Translations under genes and position numbers: made by a program
Notes under the pieces: generated by a model
The model's database searches: none
What the model was told of the DNA's origin: nothing
What the model saw: only the letters and a program-made list of their open reading frames with translations
Assembly (NCBI RefSeq): GCF_001506165.1
Contig: NZ_CP011427.1
Span: forward strand, 186,001-250,000
DNA from: Pantoea vagans
Lineage (GTDB): Bacteria > Pseudomonadota > Gammaproteobacteria > Enterobacterales > Enterobacteriaceae
Direction: 5' to 3'
Length of the DNA stretch: 64,000 nt
Part shown: in pieces, positions 55,301 through 64,000 of the stretch
How positions within the stretch are numbered: the stretch's first letter is position 1
How the letters are laid out: every line of letters begins with the position of its first letter

Positions 55301-56194
55301 TGGGCGAGCGAAAACAGCAGCGCTGCTTCCCCATTTGGCAACAGCAGCAGTGTTAACTTCAGCAACTGGCCTGCCATGCAACTGAACTGCGACGAATGCT
55401 GGCTGCGAGGCCAGAAGTTTGGCCATATGCAGGCCAGATTGCAGCCGCAGGGAGATACGTTAGCACTCACTAACGGCAGCGTGGATACCGGCAGTTCGAA
55501 GTTGTTGATCAACGGTGAATGGGTTAACAAACCGGGCGACCAGCGTACCTCACTGAAAGGCACACTGAGTGGCAAGAGCATCAATGACGCGACCAACTGG
55601 TTTGGTATGAACACCCCGCTGCGGGATGCCCCTTTCAAACTGGATTATGACCTGCACTGGCGCTCCGCGCCTTGGCAGCCGTCGGAAGAGACGTTAAGTG
55701 GCACGCTGAAAACGCACTTTGGTAAAGGTCAGATTGCCGACGTGAACACCGGGCGTGCCGGTCAGCTGCTGCGCCTGTTCAGTTTCGATGCCCTGCTGCG
55801 CAAGCTGCGTTTTGATTTCAGTGACACCTTCAGCGAAGGTTTCTACTTCGACTCGATTAACGGTACGGCGTGGATTGAAAACGGCGTCATGCGCACGGAT
55901 AACCTGCTGGTGGATGGCCTGGAAGCGGATATCGCGATGCAGGGCAAAATCGATTTGGTGAAACGTCAGATTGATATGGAAGCGGTGGTCGCACCTGAAA
56001 TCTCTGCTTCTGTCGGCGTGGCGACCGCGTTTGTGGTCAACCCGGTGATAGGTGCGGCGGTGTTTGCTGCCAGCAAGGTATTGGGGCCGTTGTGGAATAA
56101 GATTTCGCTGCTGCGATATCACATCAGCGGGCCGCTGGATAAACCGGAAATCAATGAAGTGCTGCGTAAACCGCGCGAAGATGACAAGAAGTGA
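52379..56194 (+). CDS. yhdP: AsmA-like envelope lipid-transport protein YhdP
   Basis: Very large protein of the TamB/YdbH/YhdP group that moves phospholipids across the periplasm to the outer membrane. 1271 residues (E. coli 1266): one N-terminal membrane anchor (about 7-28, LLLLLAAIIVIVALLVSG), then a long repeated beta-groove (DUF3971) and C-terminal AsmA-like region ending near ISGPLDKPEINEVLRKP. Starts with GTG 52379, with AAGGAGAGG 4-12 bp upstream; 47 bp after rng. The lipid-transport role is known from E. coli. Confidence 0.94.
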   Translation: MRRLPRILLLLLAAIIVIVALLVSGLRLVMPHLNSYRSDILQTISRVSGVTVDASELQGKWENFGPTLQVRNLNVMMPDDGKLTIGRVNLALNIWQSLLHWRWQFRDLTFWQLRADLNRPLLTNDQQRNSFKPTQINDLFLRQFDHFDLRDSSIRFLTPSGQHAELAIPRLTWLNESTRHRAEGEVSLSSFTGQHGVVQVRLDLNDTDGLLNDGRIWMQADDVDVRPWIGPWLRDNTSLESARFSLAAWVNLRDGDVYAGDLLLSKGGARWRGEQGDHQLQVDGLTAHLSRFQNGWSLSVPQTRLSTDGIAWAPGHFAILWKPEDQQMLGANSSPEVRVRATQLDLERLAPLVPLFKPLSPALLDNWRALQPRGYLDALALDIPLNQPENTRLQAKWRDLAWQHWELLPGISNLSGTASGSLNNGQLDVAMGQAEVPYGDMFQAPLQIKQITGKLNWLRDANGLTLDGQNLDVQARSLWARGDFRYQQNLGKSPRLDILAGIRVTDAGDAWRYFPEPLMGHDLTHYLSESIKGGQVDNATLLFAGDPHLFPFKHNDGMFEVWVPLKNSTFQFQPGWPALQNLDINLDFLNNGLWMKAEKTRLGEVEARNVSAVIPDYLKEKLIIDGDLSGGGQQIADYFEQTPLKPTLGAALQQLQIGGNVRGSLNLDIPLDGELVHASGNVVLNNNSLHIKPLNTTLNNLSGRFRYNNGNLESEEMQANWFGQPTGVSFTTTENPNDFGVNVKLLGDWQPAKLKVLPQNVSSQLSGSLPWQGNVDITLPHKGGATYKVDLKGDGKTVSSHLPAPLDKQAGEAMPIAINATGDLHGFTLSGSVREHHRFNSRWILEPQLRVDRGIWLNDAKSTPKLPENRGMELNLPAMDGEAWMGLLAGSGNSRNAQGETEVGGALLPGDVILRTPALTLGGQQWHDVNATVTQGPTGNTQLQLESREARGSVTTAQHAPWQIDLSYLYYNPEWASENSSAASPFGNSSSVNFSNWPAMQLNCDECWLRGQKFGHMQARLQPQGDTLALTNGSVDTGSSKLLINGEWVNKPGDQRTSLKGTLSGKSINDATNWFGMNTPLRDAPFKLDYDLHWRSAPWQPSEETLSGTLKTHFGKGQIADVNTGRAGQLLRLFSFDALLRKLRFDFSDTFSEGFYFDSINGTAWIENGVMRTDNLLVDGLEADIAMQGKIDLVKRQIDMEAVVAPEISASVGVATAFVVNPVIGAAVFAASKVLGPLWNKISLLRYHISGPLDKPEINEVLRKPREDDKK

Positions 56195-56258
56195 ATTTGA
56201 CGCCATCGGGGAATTGCCGCAGGCTATGACTATCTGAGCACATAATGAGTGAGAAACG

Positions 56259-57704
56259 ATGACTCTGAATCTGGTAAGTGAGCAGTTACTAGCTGCTAAC
56301 GGCATTAATCAGCAGGACCTTTATTCCCTGTTAGGGCAGCTTTCAGAACGTCGTCTGGATTATGCCGATCTCTATTTCCAGTCCAGCTTCCATGAGTCCT
56401 GGGTGCTGGAAGACAAAATCATCAAAGATGGCTCTTATCATATCGATCAGGGTGTGGGCGTACGTGCGGTGAGCGGTGAAAAAACCGGATTCGCCTACGC
56501 TGACCAAATCACGCTGAACGCGTTACGTCAGTCGTCAGAAGCCGCGCGCAGCATCGTGCGGGAACAGGGCAACGGCAAAGCGCACACGCTCTCTGCTGTG
56601 GTTAATCGTTCTTTGTATGCACCGATCAATCCGCTGGACAGCTTAACGCGCGAAGACAAGATTGCCTTGCTTCACCGTGTCGATAAAGTGGCCCGTGCCA
56701 CCGATCCGCGTGTGCAGGAAGTGAATGCCAGCCTGAGCGGTGTCTATGAGCAAGTGCTGGTGGCCGCAACAGATGGCACGCTGGCGGCGGATATTCGCCC
56801 GCTGGTGCGTTTATCGATCAGCGTGCAAGTGGAAGACCAGGGCAAACGCGAACGCGGTTCAAGTGGCGGCGGCGCGCGTACCGGTTATGAATTCTTCCTC
56901 GCCGATGAAAGTGGCGATGTGCGCGCTGATGCCTGGGCACGTGAAGCAGTGCGCTTAGCGTTGGTTAACCTGTCTGCGGTTGCCGCGCCGGCGGGCACCC
57001 TGCCAGTGGTGTTGGGTGCAGGCTGGCCAGGTGTTCTGCTGCATGAAGCGGTGGGACATGGGCTGGAAGGCGATTTCAACCGCCGTGAAACCTCCGTGTT
57101 CAGCGGCAAGATGGGGCAACTGGTCGCGTCTGAGCTGTGCACCGTGGTGGATGATGGCACCATCGAAGGGCTGCGCGGCTCCCTGGCTGTAGATGATGAA
57201 GGTGTGCCAGGTCAGTACAACGTGCTGATCGAGAATGGCATTCTGAAAGGCTACATGCAGGATAAACTGAATGCGCGCCTGATGGGTGTGCCGCCAACCG
57301 GAAACGGTCGCCGCGAATCCTATGCTCATCTGCCGATGCCGCGTATGACCAACACCTACATGCTGGCAGGCAAATCCACGCCGCAGGATATTATCGAGAG
57401 CGTGGAGTACGGCTTGTACGCCCCGAACTTTGGCGGTGGTCAGGTGGATATTACCTCGGGCAAATTTGTGTTCTCCACGTCAGAAGCCTATCTGATTGAG
57501 AACGGCAAAGTGACCAAACCGGTGAAAGGTGCCACGCTGATCGGTTCCGGTATTGAAGCGATGCAGCAGATCTCAATGGTGGGTAACGACCTGGCGCTGG
57601 ATAAAGGCGTGGGCGTGTGCGGTAAAGAAGGACAAAGCGTGCCGGTGGGCGTGGGCCAGCCAACGCTGAAGCTGGATAAAATCACCGTAGGTGGTACGGC
57701 GTAA
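56259..57704 (+). CDS. tldD: Metalloprotease subunit TldD
   Basis: With TldE (PmbA) forms a zinc protease that degrades small unfolded peptides and processes microcin B17 and CcdA in E. coli. 481 residues, E. coli length. The [11 protein letters not shown] zinc motif (HExxxH type, about residues 262-272) and the C-terminal beta domain are intact. 64 bp after yhdP; followed by the repeat cluster. Confidence 0.97.
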   Translation: MTLNLVSEQLLAANGINQQDLYSLLGQLSERRLDYADLYFQSSFHESWVLEDKIIKDGSYHIDQGVGVRAVSGEKTGFAYADQITLNALRQSSEAARSIVREQGNGKAHTLSAVVNRSLYAPINPLDSLTREDKIALLHRVDKVARATDPRVQEVNASLSGVYEQVLVAATDGTLAADIRPLVRLSISVQVEDQGKRERGSSGGGARTGYEFFLADESGDVRADAWAREAVRLALVNLSAVAAPAGTLPVVLGAGWPGVLLHEAVGHGLEGDFNRRETSVFSGKMGQLVASELCTVVDDGTIEGLRGSLAVDDEGVPGQYNVLIENGILKGYMQDKLNARLMGVPPTGNGRRESYAHLPMPRMTNTYMLAGKSTPQDIIESVEYGLYAPNFGGGQVDITSGKFVFSTSEAYLIENGKVTKPVKGATLIGSGIEAMQQISMVGNDLALDKGVGVCGKEGQSVPVGVGQPTLKLDKITVGGTA

Positions 57705-57711
57705 TAAACCG

Positions 57712-57770
57712 GGTGCGCATTAATCATGTTCCAGGTGCGTATTAATGCGCACCCTACGAAATATGGCACC
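57712..57770 (+). repeat. 59-bp tandem repeat, unit 1, with perfect 14-bp hairpin
   Basis: GGGTGCGCATTAAT (57711-57724) and ATTAATGCGCACCC (57741-57754) pair perfectly around a 16-nt loop; the unit continues to TACGAAATATGGCACC. It lies just after tldD and has no T run, so it is not a plain terminator. Confidence 0.75.
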
Positions 57771-57829
57771 TTGCGCATCAATCATGGCCTTGGTGCGCTT
57801 TAATTCACATCCTCCGAAATATGACACGG
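57771..57829 (+). repeat. 59-bp tandem repeat, unit 2 (diverged)
   Basis: Colinear with unit 1 without gaps (TTGCGCATCAATCATG...GGTGCGCTTTAAT...CCGAAATATGACACGG), with about a quarter of positions changed; the hairpin arms are decayed in this copy. Confidence 0.7.
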
Positions 57830-57839
57830 TAGATTGTAG

Positions 57840-57859
57840 GGTCGCCATTCATGGCGACC
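57840..57859. repeat. Palindrome between tldD and aaeR
   Basis: GGTCGCCAT-tc-ATGGCGACC, a perfect 9-bp stem with a 2-nt centre, 7 bp from the aaeR stop. GTAGGGTCGCCATTCATGGC-type sequences look like a dispersed palindromic unit; it may also help end both convergent transcripts. Confidence 0.65.
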
Positions 57860-57866
57860 AGAACGG

Positions 57867-58784
57867 TCAGCTCTTTCGATGCTGCTGATACTGCCTTGCC
57901 ACCTGCTTAAAATACTCGGTCAGATAATCAATACACACCTGCACCTTTAACGGCATTTTGTCCTTTTCGGTATACAGCGCATACACCGGACGGGGTTCAG
58001 AATGGTATTGCGGGAACAGAATATCGATCTCGCCCGCGTTAATTTCATCAATCACCCACATCAGTGGCACGTAAGCGATGCCGCAGCCGGCTTTCAGCCA
58101 GCGAATCAGCGTTTGCGAATCATTGGTCACAAAGCGCCCTTGCGGGGTGAGTTTGGTTACCAGCCCTTCCGGTGCCACCAACTCAAAGGTGTTGTCCGGA
58201 CGCACGCTGTACTCCAGCCATGAAAAGTTATCAATCTCACCCGGTTTGTCCGGCGTGCCGTTTTGTGCCAGATAACTTTTCGCCGCGCATACCACCATCG
58301 GCATGGCACCCAGGCGGCGTGAAAACAAGTTCGAGTCCTGCAGCGCGCCCACGCGCACCACAATATCCAGCCCATTGGCGATGAGGTCAGGTGCTGGAAT
58401 ACCCGTCACTAAATTCACACTCAACCCCGGATATTCGTGTAACATCTCGCTGGTCATGGCGGACAGGACATTTTGCGCCATGGTGGATGAACAACCGATG
58501 CGCAGGATGCCAATCGGCGTATTATTAAAGGCATACAGCTGTTCATGTACCTGAGACGCCTCAGCCAGCATGCGGCGGCAGCCCTGATAGTAGATCTTGC
58601 CCGCTTCGGTCAGGCCAATGCTGCGGGTGCTGCGATTGAGTAATTTGACCTGCAGTTCATCTTCCAGTTTGGCGACAATCTGGCTGATTGACGAAACGCT
58701 GAGATGGAGCTGACGTGCCGCGGCGGTAAATGAACCTAATTCAACCACTTTGGCGAAGATGGACATGCCTTTAAGTCGTTCCAT
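57867..58784 (-). CDS. aaeR: LysR-type regulator AaeR
   Basis: Activates the divergent aaeXAB efflux genes in response to aromatic carboxylic acids in E. coli. 305 residues: N-terminal winged helix (about 1-60, GSFTAAARQLHLSVSSISQIV) and a two-lobed effector domain from about 90. Shares a 258-bp divergent control region with aaeX. Confidence 0.94.
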   Translation of the reverse strand: MERLKGMSIFAKVVELGSFTAAARQLHLSVSSISQIVAKLEDELQVKLLNRSTRSIGLTEAGKIYYQGCRRMLAEASQVHEQLYAFNNTPIGILRIGCSSTMAQNVLSAMTSEMLHEYPGLSVNLVTGIPAPDLIANGLDIVVRVGALQDSNLFSRRLGAMPMVVCAAKSYLAQNGTPDKPGEIDNFSWLEYSVRPDNTFELVAPEGLVTKLTPQGRFVTNDSQTLIRWLKAGCGIAYVPLMWVIDEINAGEIDILFPQYHSEPRPVYALYTEKDKMPLKVQVCIDYLTEYFKQVARQYQQHRKS

Positions 58785-59042
58785 TGTTTACTCTGGCTAA
58801 AAAGTGATTTAGCTCACAATATGTAGAAAACGTATAGTCAAGCGCGTTACTATACGCACGCTGGGTCTGTTCACCGCACCTTAACACGGCTGTGTTTACT
58901 CGATGATACGCTATCATTAGCTCAACGCGGCCTGAATGTTGCCATCAGTCTCCCAATCATCCCCTGATAATCAACCCAACGTGCTCCGTGGCATGAGGGC
59001 AGGTATCGGTGCGATCCGGCAAGGTCGAACTAAGGATCCGAA
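58785..59042. promoter_or_regulatory. Divergent aaeR/aaeX control region
   Basis: 258 bp between the LysR-type gene and the efflux operon. TGATGATACGCTATCATTA (58901-58919) contains TGATA/TATCA inverted halves of the size LysR proteins bind and is the best AaeR-site candidate. Promoter boxes are not clear enough to assign. Confidence 0.45.
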
Positions 59043-59246
59043 ATGAGTGTGCTTCCGGTATTTGTCGTATTCGGGCTGTCTTTTCCGCCCATCTTCATCG
59101 AACTACTGGTTTCGCTGGCGCTGTTCTGGCTGGTGAAACGCGTGCTGACGCCCAGCGGAATTTACGATCTGGTGTGGCATCCGGCACTTTTTAACACAGC
59201 GCTGTATTGCTGTGTGTTTTACCTTGTATCCCGTTTATTCGTCTGA
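59043..59246 (+). CDS. aaeX: Small membrane protein AaeX
   Basis: 67-residue DUF1656 protein with two membrane helices (about 7-30 and 45-62), always first in aaeXAB. Role in the pump is not established. 10 bp before aaeA. Confidence 0.93.
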   Translation: MSVLPVFVVFGLSFPPIFIELLVSLALFWLVKRVLTPSGIYDLVWHPALFNTALYCCVFYLVSRLFV

Positions 59247-59256
59247 GGTTTTTTAA

Positions 59257-60186
59257 GTGAAAGCGCTAATAAGAAAAATCGCGCGTTACGCGATTACGAT
59301 CCTGCTGGTCATCATCGCTATCGTGATCATCTTCCGCGCCTGGGTGTTCTACACCGAGTCGCCCTGGACGCGTGACGCCAAATTCTCCGCCGACGTAGTG
59401 GCGATCTCCCCGGATGTGACGGGTCTGATCACTGATGTGCCGGTCCACGACAACCAACTGGTTAAAAAAGGCGACACCCTGTTTGTGGTCGATCGTCCAC
59501 GCTACCAAAAAGCGCTGGATGAGGCCCAGGCCGATGTCGAATATTACCAGGCGCTGGTCAACGAAAAACGTCGTGAAGCGGCGCGCCGTAACCAGCTTGG
59601 CACCAGCGCGATGTCGCGCGAAGCTATCGATCAGGCGAACAACGATTTGCAAACCAGCGAACATCAGCTGGCTAAGTCTATTGCCACGCGCGATTTGGCG
59701 GTGATTGACCTCGATCGCACCACGATCAAGGCACCGTCCGACGGCTGGGTCACTAACCTTAACGTCTATCAGGGTGAGTTCATCACACGCGGTTCTGTGG
59801 CCGTGGCGTTGGTACAACAGCATTCATTCTACGTGCTGGCCTATATGGAAGAGACCAAGCTGGATGGTGTACGTCCAGGCTTCCGTGCAGAAATTACCCC
59901 GCTGGGTAGCAATACCGTACTACGTGGCACTGTCGACAGCATCGCCGCCGGTGTGACCAACAGCAGCAGCAGCGTTGACAGCAAAGGCATGGCCACCATC
60001 GACTCCAACCTCGAGTGGGTACGTCTGGCGCAGCGTGTGCCGGTGCGTATTCGTCTGGATGATCAACCAGGTAACCGTTTCCCAGCAGGGACTACAGCGA
60101 CCGTGGTGATCACCGGGGATAAAGATCGTCAAACCAAAGTCTCACCGATGGCGCAGTTCTTTAACCGCCTGCGCGAGTTTGGTTAA
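59257..60186 (+). CDS. aaeA: p-Hydroxybenzoate efflux membrane-fusion protein AaeA
   Basis: Periplasmic adaptor of the aromatic carboxylic acid efflux pump. 309 residues: one N-terminal helix (about 10-31, [20 protein letters not shown]), biotinyl-lipoyl-like domain split around a coiled-coil hairpin (about 80-150), and a beta-barrel with the usual [17 protein letters not shown]. Starts with GTG. E. coli AaeA is 310 residues. Confidence 0.95.
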   Translation: MKALIRKIARYAITILLVIIAIVIIFRAWVFYTESPWTRDAKFSADVVAISPDVTGLITDVPVHDNQLVKKGDTLFVVDRPRYQKALDEAQADVEYYQALVNEKRREAARRNQLGTSAMSREAIDQANNDLQTSEHQLAKSIATRDLAVIDLDRTTIKAPSDGWVTNLNVYQGEFITRGSVAVALVQQHSFYVLAYMEETKLDGVRPGFRAEITPLGSNTVLRGTVDSIAAGVTNSSSSVDSKGMATIDSNLEWVRLAQRVPVRIRLDDQPGNRFPAGTTATVVITGDKDRQTKVSPMAQFFNRLREFG

Positions 60187-60197
60187 ACGAGGCTGTT

Positions 60198-62150
60198 ATG
60201 ATTGAGTTTTTGCGTTTCCCGGTGAAGCTGACGTTCGCGCTGGTTGCCGCGCTGATGATTGGCTTTCACTTTAATCTGGAAACGCCGCGTTGGGCGGTCA
60301 TGACCGCCGGCATTGTGGCCGGTGGTACCGCCTTTGCTGCAGGGGGCGATCCCTATTCTGGCGCACTGCGCTATCGCGGCATCTTGCGCATCATTGGTAC
60401 GTTTATCGGCAGCATTGCCGCACTCACCATCATGATTGCCACCATCCGGGCACCGGTGGTGATGCTGCTGCTGTGCTGTTTATGGGCGGGCATGTGTGTC
60501 TGGCTTTCGTCTTTAATCAAAGTCGAAAACTCCTACGCGCTGGGCCTGGCCGGATACACCGCGCTGATCATCGTCATCACCGCCGATGCCAGTGGTGCCT
60601 TAACGCTGGCACCGCAGTTTGCTGTCGAGCGCTGTAGCGAAATCGTCCTCGGCATTTTGTGTGCGATTCTTGCTGATATGCTGTTCTCGCCGCGTTCGAT
60701 CAAGAAAGTGATCGATGCGGAAGTGGATGCGCTGCTGGTGGCCCACTACAAACTGCTGCAACTGTGCGTCGCGCACGGTGATAAAGAGGAAGTCGATAAA
60801 GCCTGGAGCGCGCTGGTGCGTCGCACCACGGCACTTAATGGCATGCGCAGCCAGCTGCTGATGGAATCCTCGCGCTGGAAGAACACCAGCCGCCGTTTGC
60901 AGATGCTGAATACGCTGTCATTGACGTTGATTACCCAGGCAGCAGAAACCTTCCTGATTCAGAATTCACGCCCGGAATACGTCCCGCCTCAGTATCGTCT
61001 GCTGATTGAGAAAGAGGTCAGCAACGTTAACGATGTGCACAAACGTATGAAGGTCATGCGCCGCTTGATTGGCCTCACCAGCAAAACGGTGCCGATGACG
61101 GTCGCAAGCTGGGTCGGTGCTGCCACGGAATATCTGCTGCTGATCAACGGTATTCGCAGCAATGGTCGTATCACCACGCTGGAAGAGAGTATTTTGCAGC
61201 GTGAGGTGGTGATTCAGGCACGTTCTGCCGAAACCCACCACGCGATGATCAATGGCGTGCGTACTTTTGTCGCCACTGCGCTCGGCTCACTGTTCTGGCT
61301 GTATACCGGCTGGACGTCCGGCAGCGGTTGCATGGTGATGCTGGCGGTGATCACCGCGTTGGCGATGCGTATGCCAAACCCATTGATGCTGGCAAAAGAT
61401 TTTCTCTACGGCATGACCTTCGCGATCCCACTTGGTCTGCTGTACTTCGTCTACATTTTGCCCGCGACGCAGCAAAGTGCCTTACTGCTGTGTATTGCCA
61501 TTGGTACTTTGGGGTTTGTCGGCGGCATCTTTGTCCAGCGTCGTCAGATTGGTACGTTAGGGGCGCTGATCGGCACCATCAACGTGTTGGTGTTGGATAA
61601 CCCGATGAAATTCGAGTTCAACGTCTTCCTCGATAATGCGCTGGGGCAGTGGATTGGCTGCTTTGTCGCGATGATGGTGATTCTGCTGATCCGCGATAAA
61701 TCTAAAGCGCGCACAGGCCGTAAGCTGCTCAACCGCTTTATGTACGCAGCCGTAGCGGCGTTGACCACCAATCAGGCGCGTCGCCGGGAAAACCACCTCC
61801 CTGCGTTGTATCAACAGCTGTTTCTGCTGCTGAACCTGTTTCCAGGTGATATCGATAAATACCGCATTGCACTCACGCTGATTATTGGCCATCAACGTCT
61901 GCGTAATGCCGAAGTGCCGATCAATCCGGAACTTTCGGCCTACCATCGTCAACTGCGTTATACCGCCGATCGGGTGATCTCGGCGAGCAGTGATGATAAA
62001 CGCCGTCACTACTTTGAGCGGTTATTGAAGGAGCTGGAGGTCTATCAGGAAAAACTTCAGCATTACGCGGCACCTGAGAGTGTGACCGAACCGGTGAAGC
62101 GCCTGTCGCTGATGCTGGAGAAGTATCAGAACACCCTCATCCAAATCTGA
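60198..62150 (+). CDS. aaeB: p-Hydroxybenzoate efflux pump inner-membrane subunit AaeB
   Basis: Fusaric-acid resistance (FUSC/PET) family exporter for hydroxylated aromatic acids. 650 residues (E. coli 655): an N-terminal group of about five to six helices (15-175), a cytoplasmic region, a second group (about 355-500) and a C-terminal cytoplasmic domain. 11 bp after aaeA; a strong terminator follows. Confidence 0.95.
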   Translation: MIEFLRFPVKLTFALVAALMIGFHFNLETPRWAVMTAGIVAGGTAFAAGGDPYSGALRYRGILRIIGTFIGSIAALTIMIATIRAPVVMLLLCCLWAGMCVWLSSLIKVENSYALGLAGYTALIIVITADASGALTLAPQFAVERCSEIVLGILCAILADMLFSPRSIKKVIDAEVDALLVAHYKLLQLCVAHGDKEEVDKAWSALVRRTTALNGMRSQLLMESSRWKNTSRRLQMLNTLSLTLITQAAETFLIQNSRPEYVPPQYRLLIEKEVSNVNDVHKRMKVMRRLIGLTSKTVPMTVASWVGAATEYLLLINGIRSNGRITTLEESILQREVVIQARSAETHHAMINGVRTFVATALGSLFWLYTGWTSGSGCMVMLAVITALAMRMPNPLMLAKDFLYGMTFAIPLGLLYFVYILPATQQSALLLCIAIGTLGFVGGIFVQRRQIGTLGALIGTINVLVLDNPMKFEFNVFLDNALGQWIGCFVAMMVILLIRDKSKARTGRKLLNRFMYAAVAALTTNQARRRENHLPALYQQLFLLLNLFPGDIDKYRIALTLIIGHQRLRNAEVPINPELSAYHRQLRYTADRVISASSDDKRRHYFERLLKELEVYQEKLQHYAAPESVTEPVKRLSLMLEKYQNTLIQI

Positions 62151-62152
62151 AT

Positions 62153-62182
62153 AAGGCCGCTGCCACCCGCAGCGGCCTTTTT
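62153..62182 (+). terminator. Terminator of aaeXAB
   Basis: AAGGCCGCTGC and GCAGCGGCCTT form a perfect 11-bp stem with a 5-nt loop, followed by TTT. Confidence 0.93.
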
Positions 62183-62261
62183 GATCCCACGTTGACACAA
62201 AACCCAATGATTTTGGCATCTATACTTTTCTGACAGGATACACACTGACAGGAGCATAACG

Positions 62262-63716
62262 ATGTCCACTTCTCTGCAATCACATCCGCTCTTCAAAACC
62301 GGCTACTTTGTGGCGGGTCAATGGCACAGCGGCAGTACCACCTTTGACGTCACCAACCCGGCCACGGGTGAGGTGCTGGCAAAAGTGGCTAAGGCCGGTA
62401 AGCGTGAAACCGAACAGGCGATTGCCGCCGCCGAACAGGCTTTCCCGGCCTGGCGCGATAAAACCGCGAAACAACGCGCAGAAATTCTGAATCGCTGGTA
62501 TCAGCTGATGATTGAGAACAAAAGCTGGCTCGGGCAGTTGATGACCGCCGAACAAGGCAAACCCTTAAAAGAAGCAGAAGGCGAAGTCGAGTACGCCGCC
62601 AGTTTCATTCAATGGTTTGCTGAGCAGGCCAAGCGCGCCAACGGTGAAATCATCCCTCCGGCAAAACCAGGCTCACGTATTCTGGCCACGCGTGAGCCAA
62701 TCGGCGTGGTTGCGGCTATTACGCCGTGGAACTTCCCCATGGCGATGCTGACACGCAAGCTCGGCCCGGCGCTGGCCGCCGGATGCACCGGCATTATTAA
62801 ACCCGCCAATAACACGCCGCTGTGTGCGTTTGCCTTACTGGCGCTGGCACAACAAGCGGGAGTGCCCGATGGTGTGTTGAACGCCGTAGCGGGTGATACC
62901 CACGCCATCAGCGACGCGATAATGGCGAGCAAAGCGGTGCGCAAAATCTCCTTCACCGGATCAACCGCGGTCGGCAAAACCTTGATGCGCAATGCGGCTG
63001 AAACCATGAAAAAAGTTTCCATGGAGCTGGGAGGCAATGCGCCTTACATCGTGTTTGAAGATGCGGATATTGATGCCGCTGTGCAGGGCGCGATAGCGAA
63101 TAAATTCCGTAATGCGGGCCAGGTATGCGTCAGCGTGAATCGCTTCTATGTGCACAATGCCATCTACGATCGTTTCGTCAATCAACTGGCTGCTGCGGTA
63201 AGCCAACTCAAAGTCGGCATCGGTACAGAAGAGGGCGTCATTGTCGGGCCGCTGATTGAACCGTCGGCGCTGGAAAAAGTGGAAGAGCATGTCAAAGATG
63301 CACTGAGCAAAGGCGGCACCTTACTCACCGGAGGCGAGCGCCATCCTCTGGGCGGTAATTTCTGGCAGCCCACGGTGATAGGCGATGCTCACGAAGGCAT
63401 GAAGCTGGCACAGGAAGAGACGTTTGGCCCGGTGGCGGCCTGTTTCCGTTTCGACGATGAAGCCGATGTGATTCAACGCGCCAATCATACCGATTATGGA
63501 CTGGCAGCCTATTTCTATACGCAAAACCTGCAGCGGGTATTTCGCGTGTCGGCGGCGTTGGAAGCCGGGATGATTGGGATTAACGAATGTGCCGTGTCCA
63601 CCGAACTGGCTCCCTTTGGCGGCGTGAAAGCGTCTGGATTAGGTCGTGAAGGGTCCGTACTGGGGATGGAGGAGTACCTTGAGGTGAAAGCGCTGCACCT
63701 TGGCGGGCTTGCCTAG
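62262..63716 (+). CDS. NAD(P)-dependent succinate-semialdehyde dehydrogenase-like enzyme (GabD family)
   Basis: Oxidises an aldehyde to the acid, most likely succinate or glutarate semialdehyde. 484 residues, with ITPWNFP (N157), FTGSTAVG (231-238), catalytic-base E255 in MELGGNAP and catalytic C289 in NAGQVCVS. The second cysteine of E. coli GabD (GQTCVC, involved in a redox switch in some SSADHs) is a Ser here (C289-V-S291). It lies between aaeB and yhcO, where E. coli has no such gene; TTGACA at 62192 has no well-spaced -10 box. Sequence alone does not fix the substrate, so no symbol is given. Confidence 0.88.
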   Translation: MSTSLQSHPLFKTGYFVAGQWHSGSTTFDVTNPATGEVLAKVAKAGKRETEQAIAAAEQAFPAWRDKTAKQRAEILNRWYQLMIENKSWLGQLMTAEQGKPLKEAEGEVEYAASFIQWFAEQAKRANGEIIPPAKPGSRILATREPIGVVAAITPWNFPMAMLTRKLGPALAAGCTGIIKPANNTPLCAFALLALAQQAGVPDGVLNAVAGDTHAISDAIMASKAVRKISFTGSTAVGKTLMRNAAETMKKVSMELGGNAPYIVFEDADIDAAVQGAIANKFRNAGQVCVSVNRFYVHNAIYDRFVNQLAAAVSQLKVGIGTEEGVIVGPLIEPSALEKVEEHVKDALSKGGTLLTGGERHPLGGNFWQPTVIGDAHEGMKLAQEETFGPVAACFRFDDEADVIQRANHTDYGLAAYFYTQNLQRVFRVSAALEAGMIGINECAVSTELAPFGGVKASGLGREGSVLGMEEYLEVKALHLGGLA

Positions 63717-63730
63717 AAGAGGGCAACACA

Positions 63731-64000
63731 ATGAGAACCGAGCGTTTCGATTTCGACGAAATCGTCGATCAAGCCCATTTCTATCGCCAGTTCAGCGATC
63801 GCTTCGCGCTGGTCGATCGTGCCGTCAGCGATCTTGACGATCTTTGGGATGCGATCATGGGTGAGCATATGCCATTGCCACTGGAGATTGAGTTTGTGAA
63901 TCTGGGAAAAGGGCAGAAACGCCGATATGGCGCATTGATTCTATTGTTCGATGAAGCAGAAGAGGAGCTGGAGGGCCAGCTCCGCTTTAATGTGACGTGA
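63731..64000 (+). CDS. yhcO: Barstar-family protein YhcO
   Basis: Member of the barnase-inhibitor fold. 89 residues, complete, with the stop codon on the last base of the window. Conserved [26 protein letters not shown] (the region that plugs the barnase active site in barstar) and [11 protein letters not shown]. No RNase gene is next to it in the window. In E. coli yhcO is close to aaeB, so the position is conserved. 14 bp after the GabD-like gene and probably co-transcribed. Confidence 0.9.
   Translation: MRTERFDFDEIVDQAHFYRQFSDRFALVDRAVSDLDDLWDAIMGEHMPLPLEIEFVNLGKGQKRRYGALILLFDEAEEELEGQLRFNVT

Noticed and set aside
62192..62226. Sigma-70 promoter TTGACA ... TATACT before the GabD-like gene
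   Set aside because: The gap is 23 bp, too long; no better -10 box at 16-18 bp.

Overview
The window is a piece of an enterobacterial chromosome, most likely from the Erwiniaceae (Pantoea or Erwinia type). Protein sequences are very close to those of Escherichia coli. Gene order is the classical bfd-bfr / S10-spc-alpha / zntR-trkA-fmt-def / rrnD / fis / acc / mre / aae block. The genus is inferred from overall similarity, the 16S signature regions and the presence of a type II dehydroquinase; it was not tested by any search. There is no prophage, insertion sequence, integron, CRISPR array or defence island.

Layout. 1-846: the end of bfd, then bfr (iron storage). 847-14790: the S10, spc and alpha operons, coding 28 ribosomal proteins, SecY and RNA polymerase alpha, with the S10 leader, the spc promoter and the alpha-operon leader visible. 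14853-25117: yhdN, zntR, arfA, mscL, trkA, rsmB, fmt, def, dprA, smg, yrdD, tsaC, aroE, yrdB, yrdA, a set concerned with translation initiation and rescue, tRNA modification, ion transport and shikimate synthesis. 25118-31409: a complete rRNA operon of rrnD type (16S, tRNA-Ile, tRNA-Ala, 23S, 5S, tRNA-Thr, second 5S). 31475-35796: an amino-acid ABC transporter (yhdWXYZ) behind a good sigma-54 promoter and an NtrC-like site. 36180-37580: dusB-fis with its growth-rate-type promoter. 37878-43091: prmA, panF, yhdT, accC, accB, aroQ. 43092-44699: msrQ and msrP. 44700-45304: two tandem ERIC repeats. 45305-56194: csrD, mreBCD, yhdE, rng, yhdP (shape, RNA turnover, envelope lipid transport). 56259-64000: tldD, a small repeat cluster, aaeR/aaeXAB efflux, a GabD-like aldehyde dehydrogenase and yhcO (barstar family).

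Differences from the E. coli K-12 arrangement, from memory: acrEF/acrS are absent between yhdW and fis; gspO is absent between bfr and rpsJ; aroQ sits upstream of accB; msrPQ sits between aroQ and csrD; and a GabD-like gene separates aaeB from yhcO.

I found no new multi-gene system. What deserves a second look is mostly non-coding: an ERIC-like core in both spacers that precede the 5S genes, tandem ERICs one of which carries a 23-bp insertion, a 59-bp tandem repeat with a perfect 14-bp hairpin between tldD and aaeR, the sigma-54/NtrC promoter of yhdW, and the arfA message with an internal hairpin and its stop codon inside the terminator loop.
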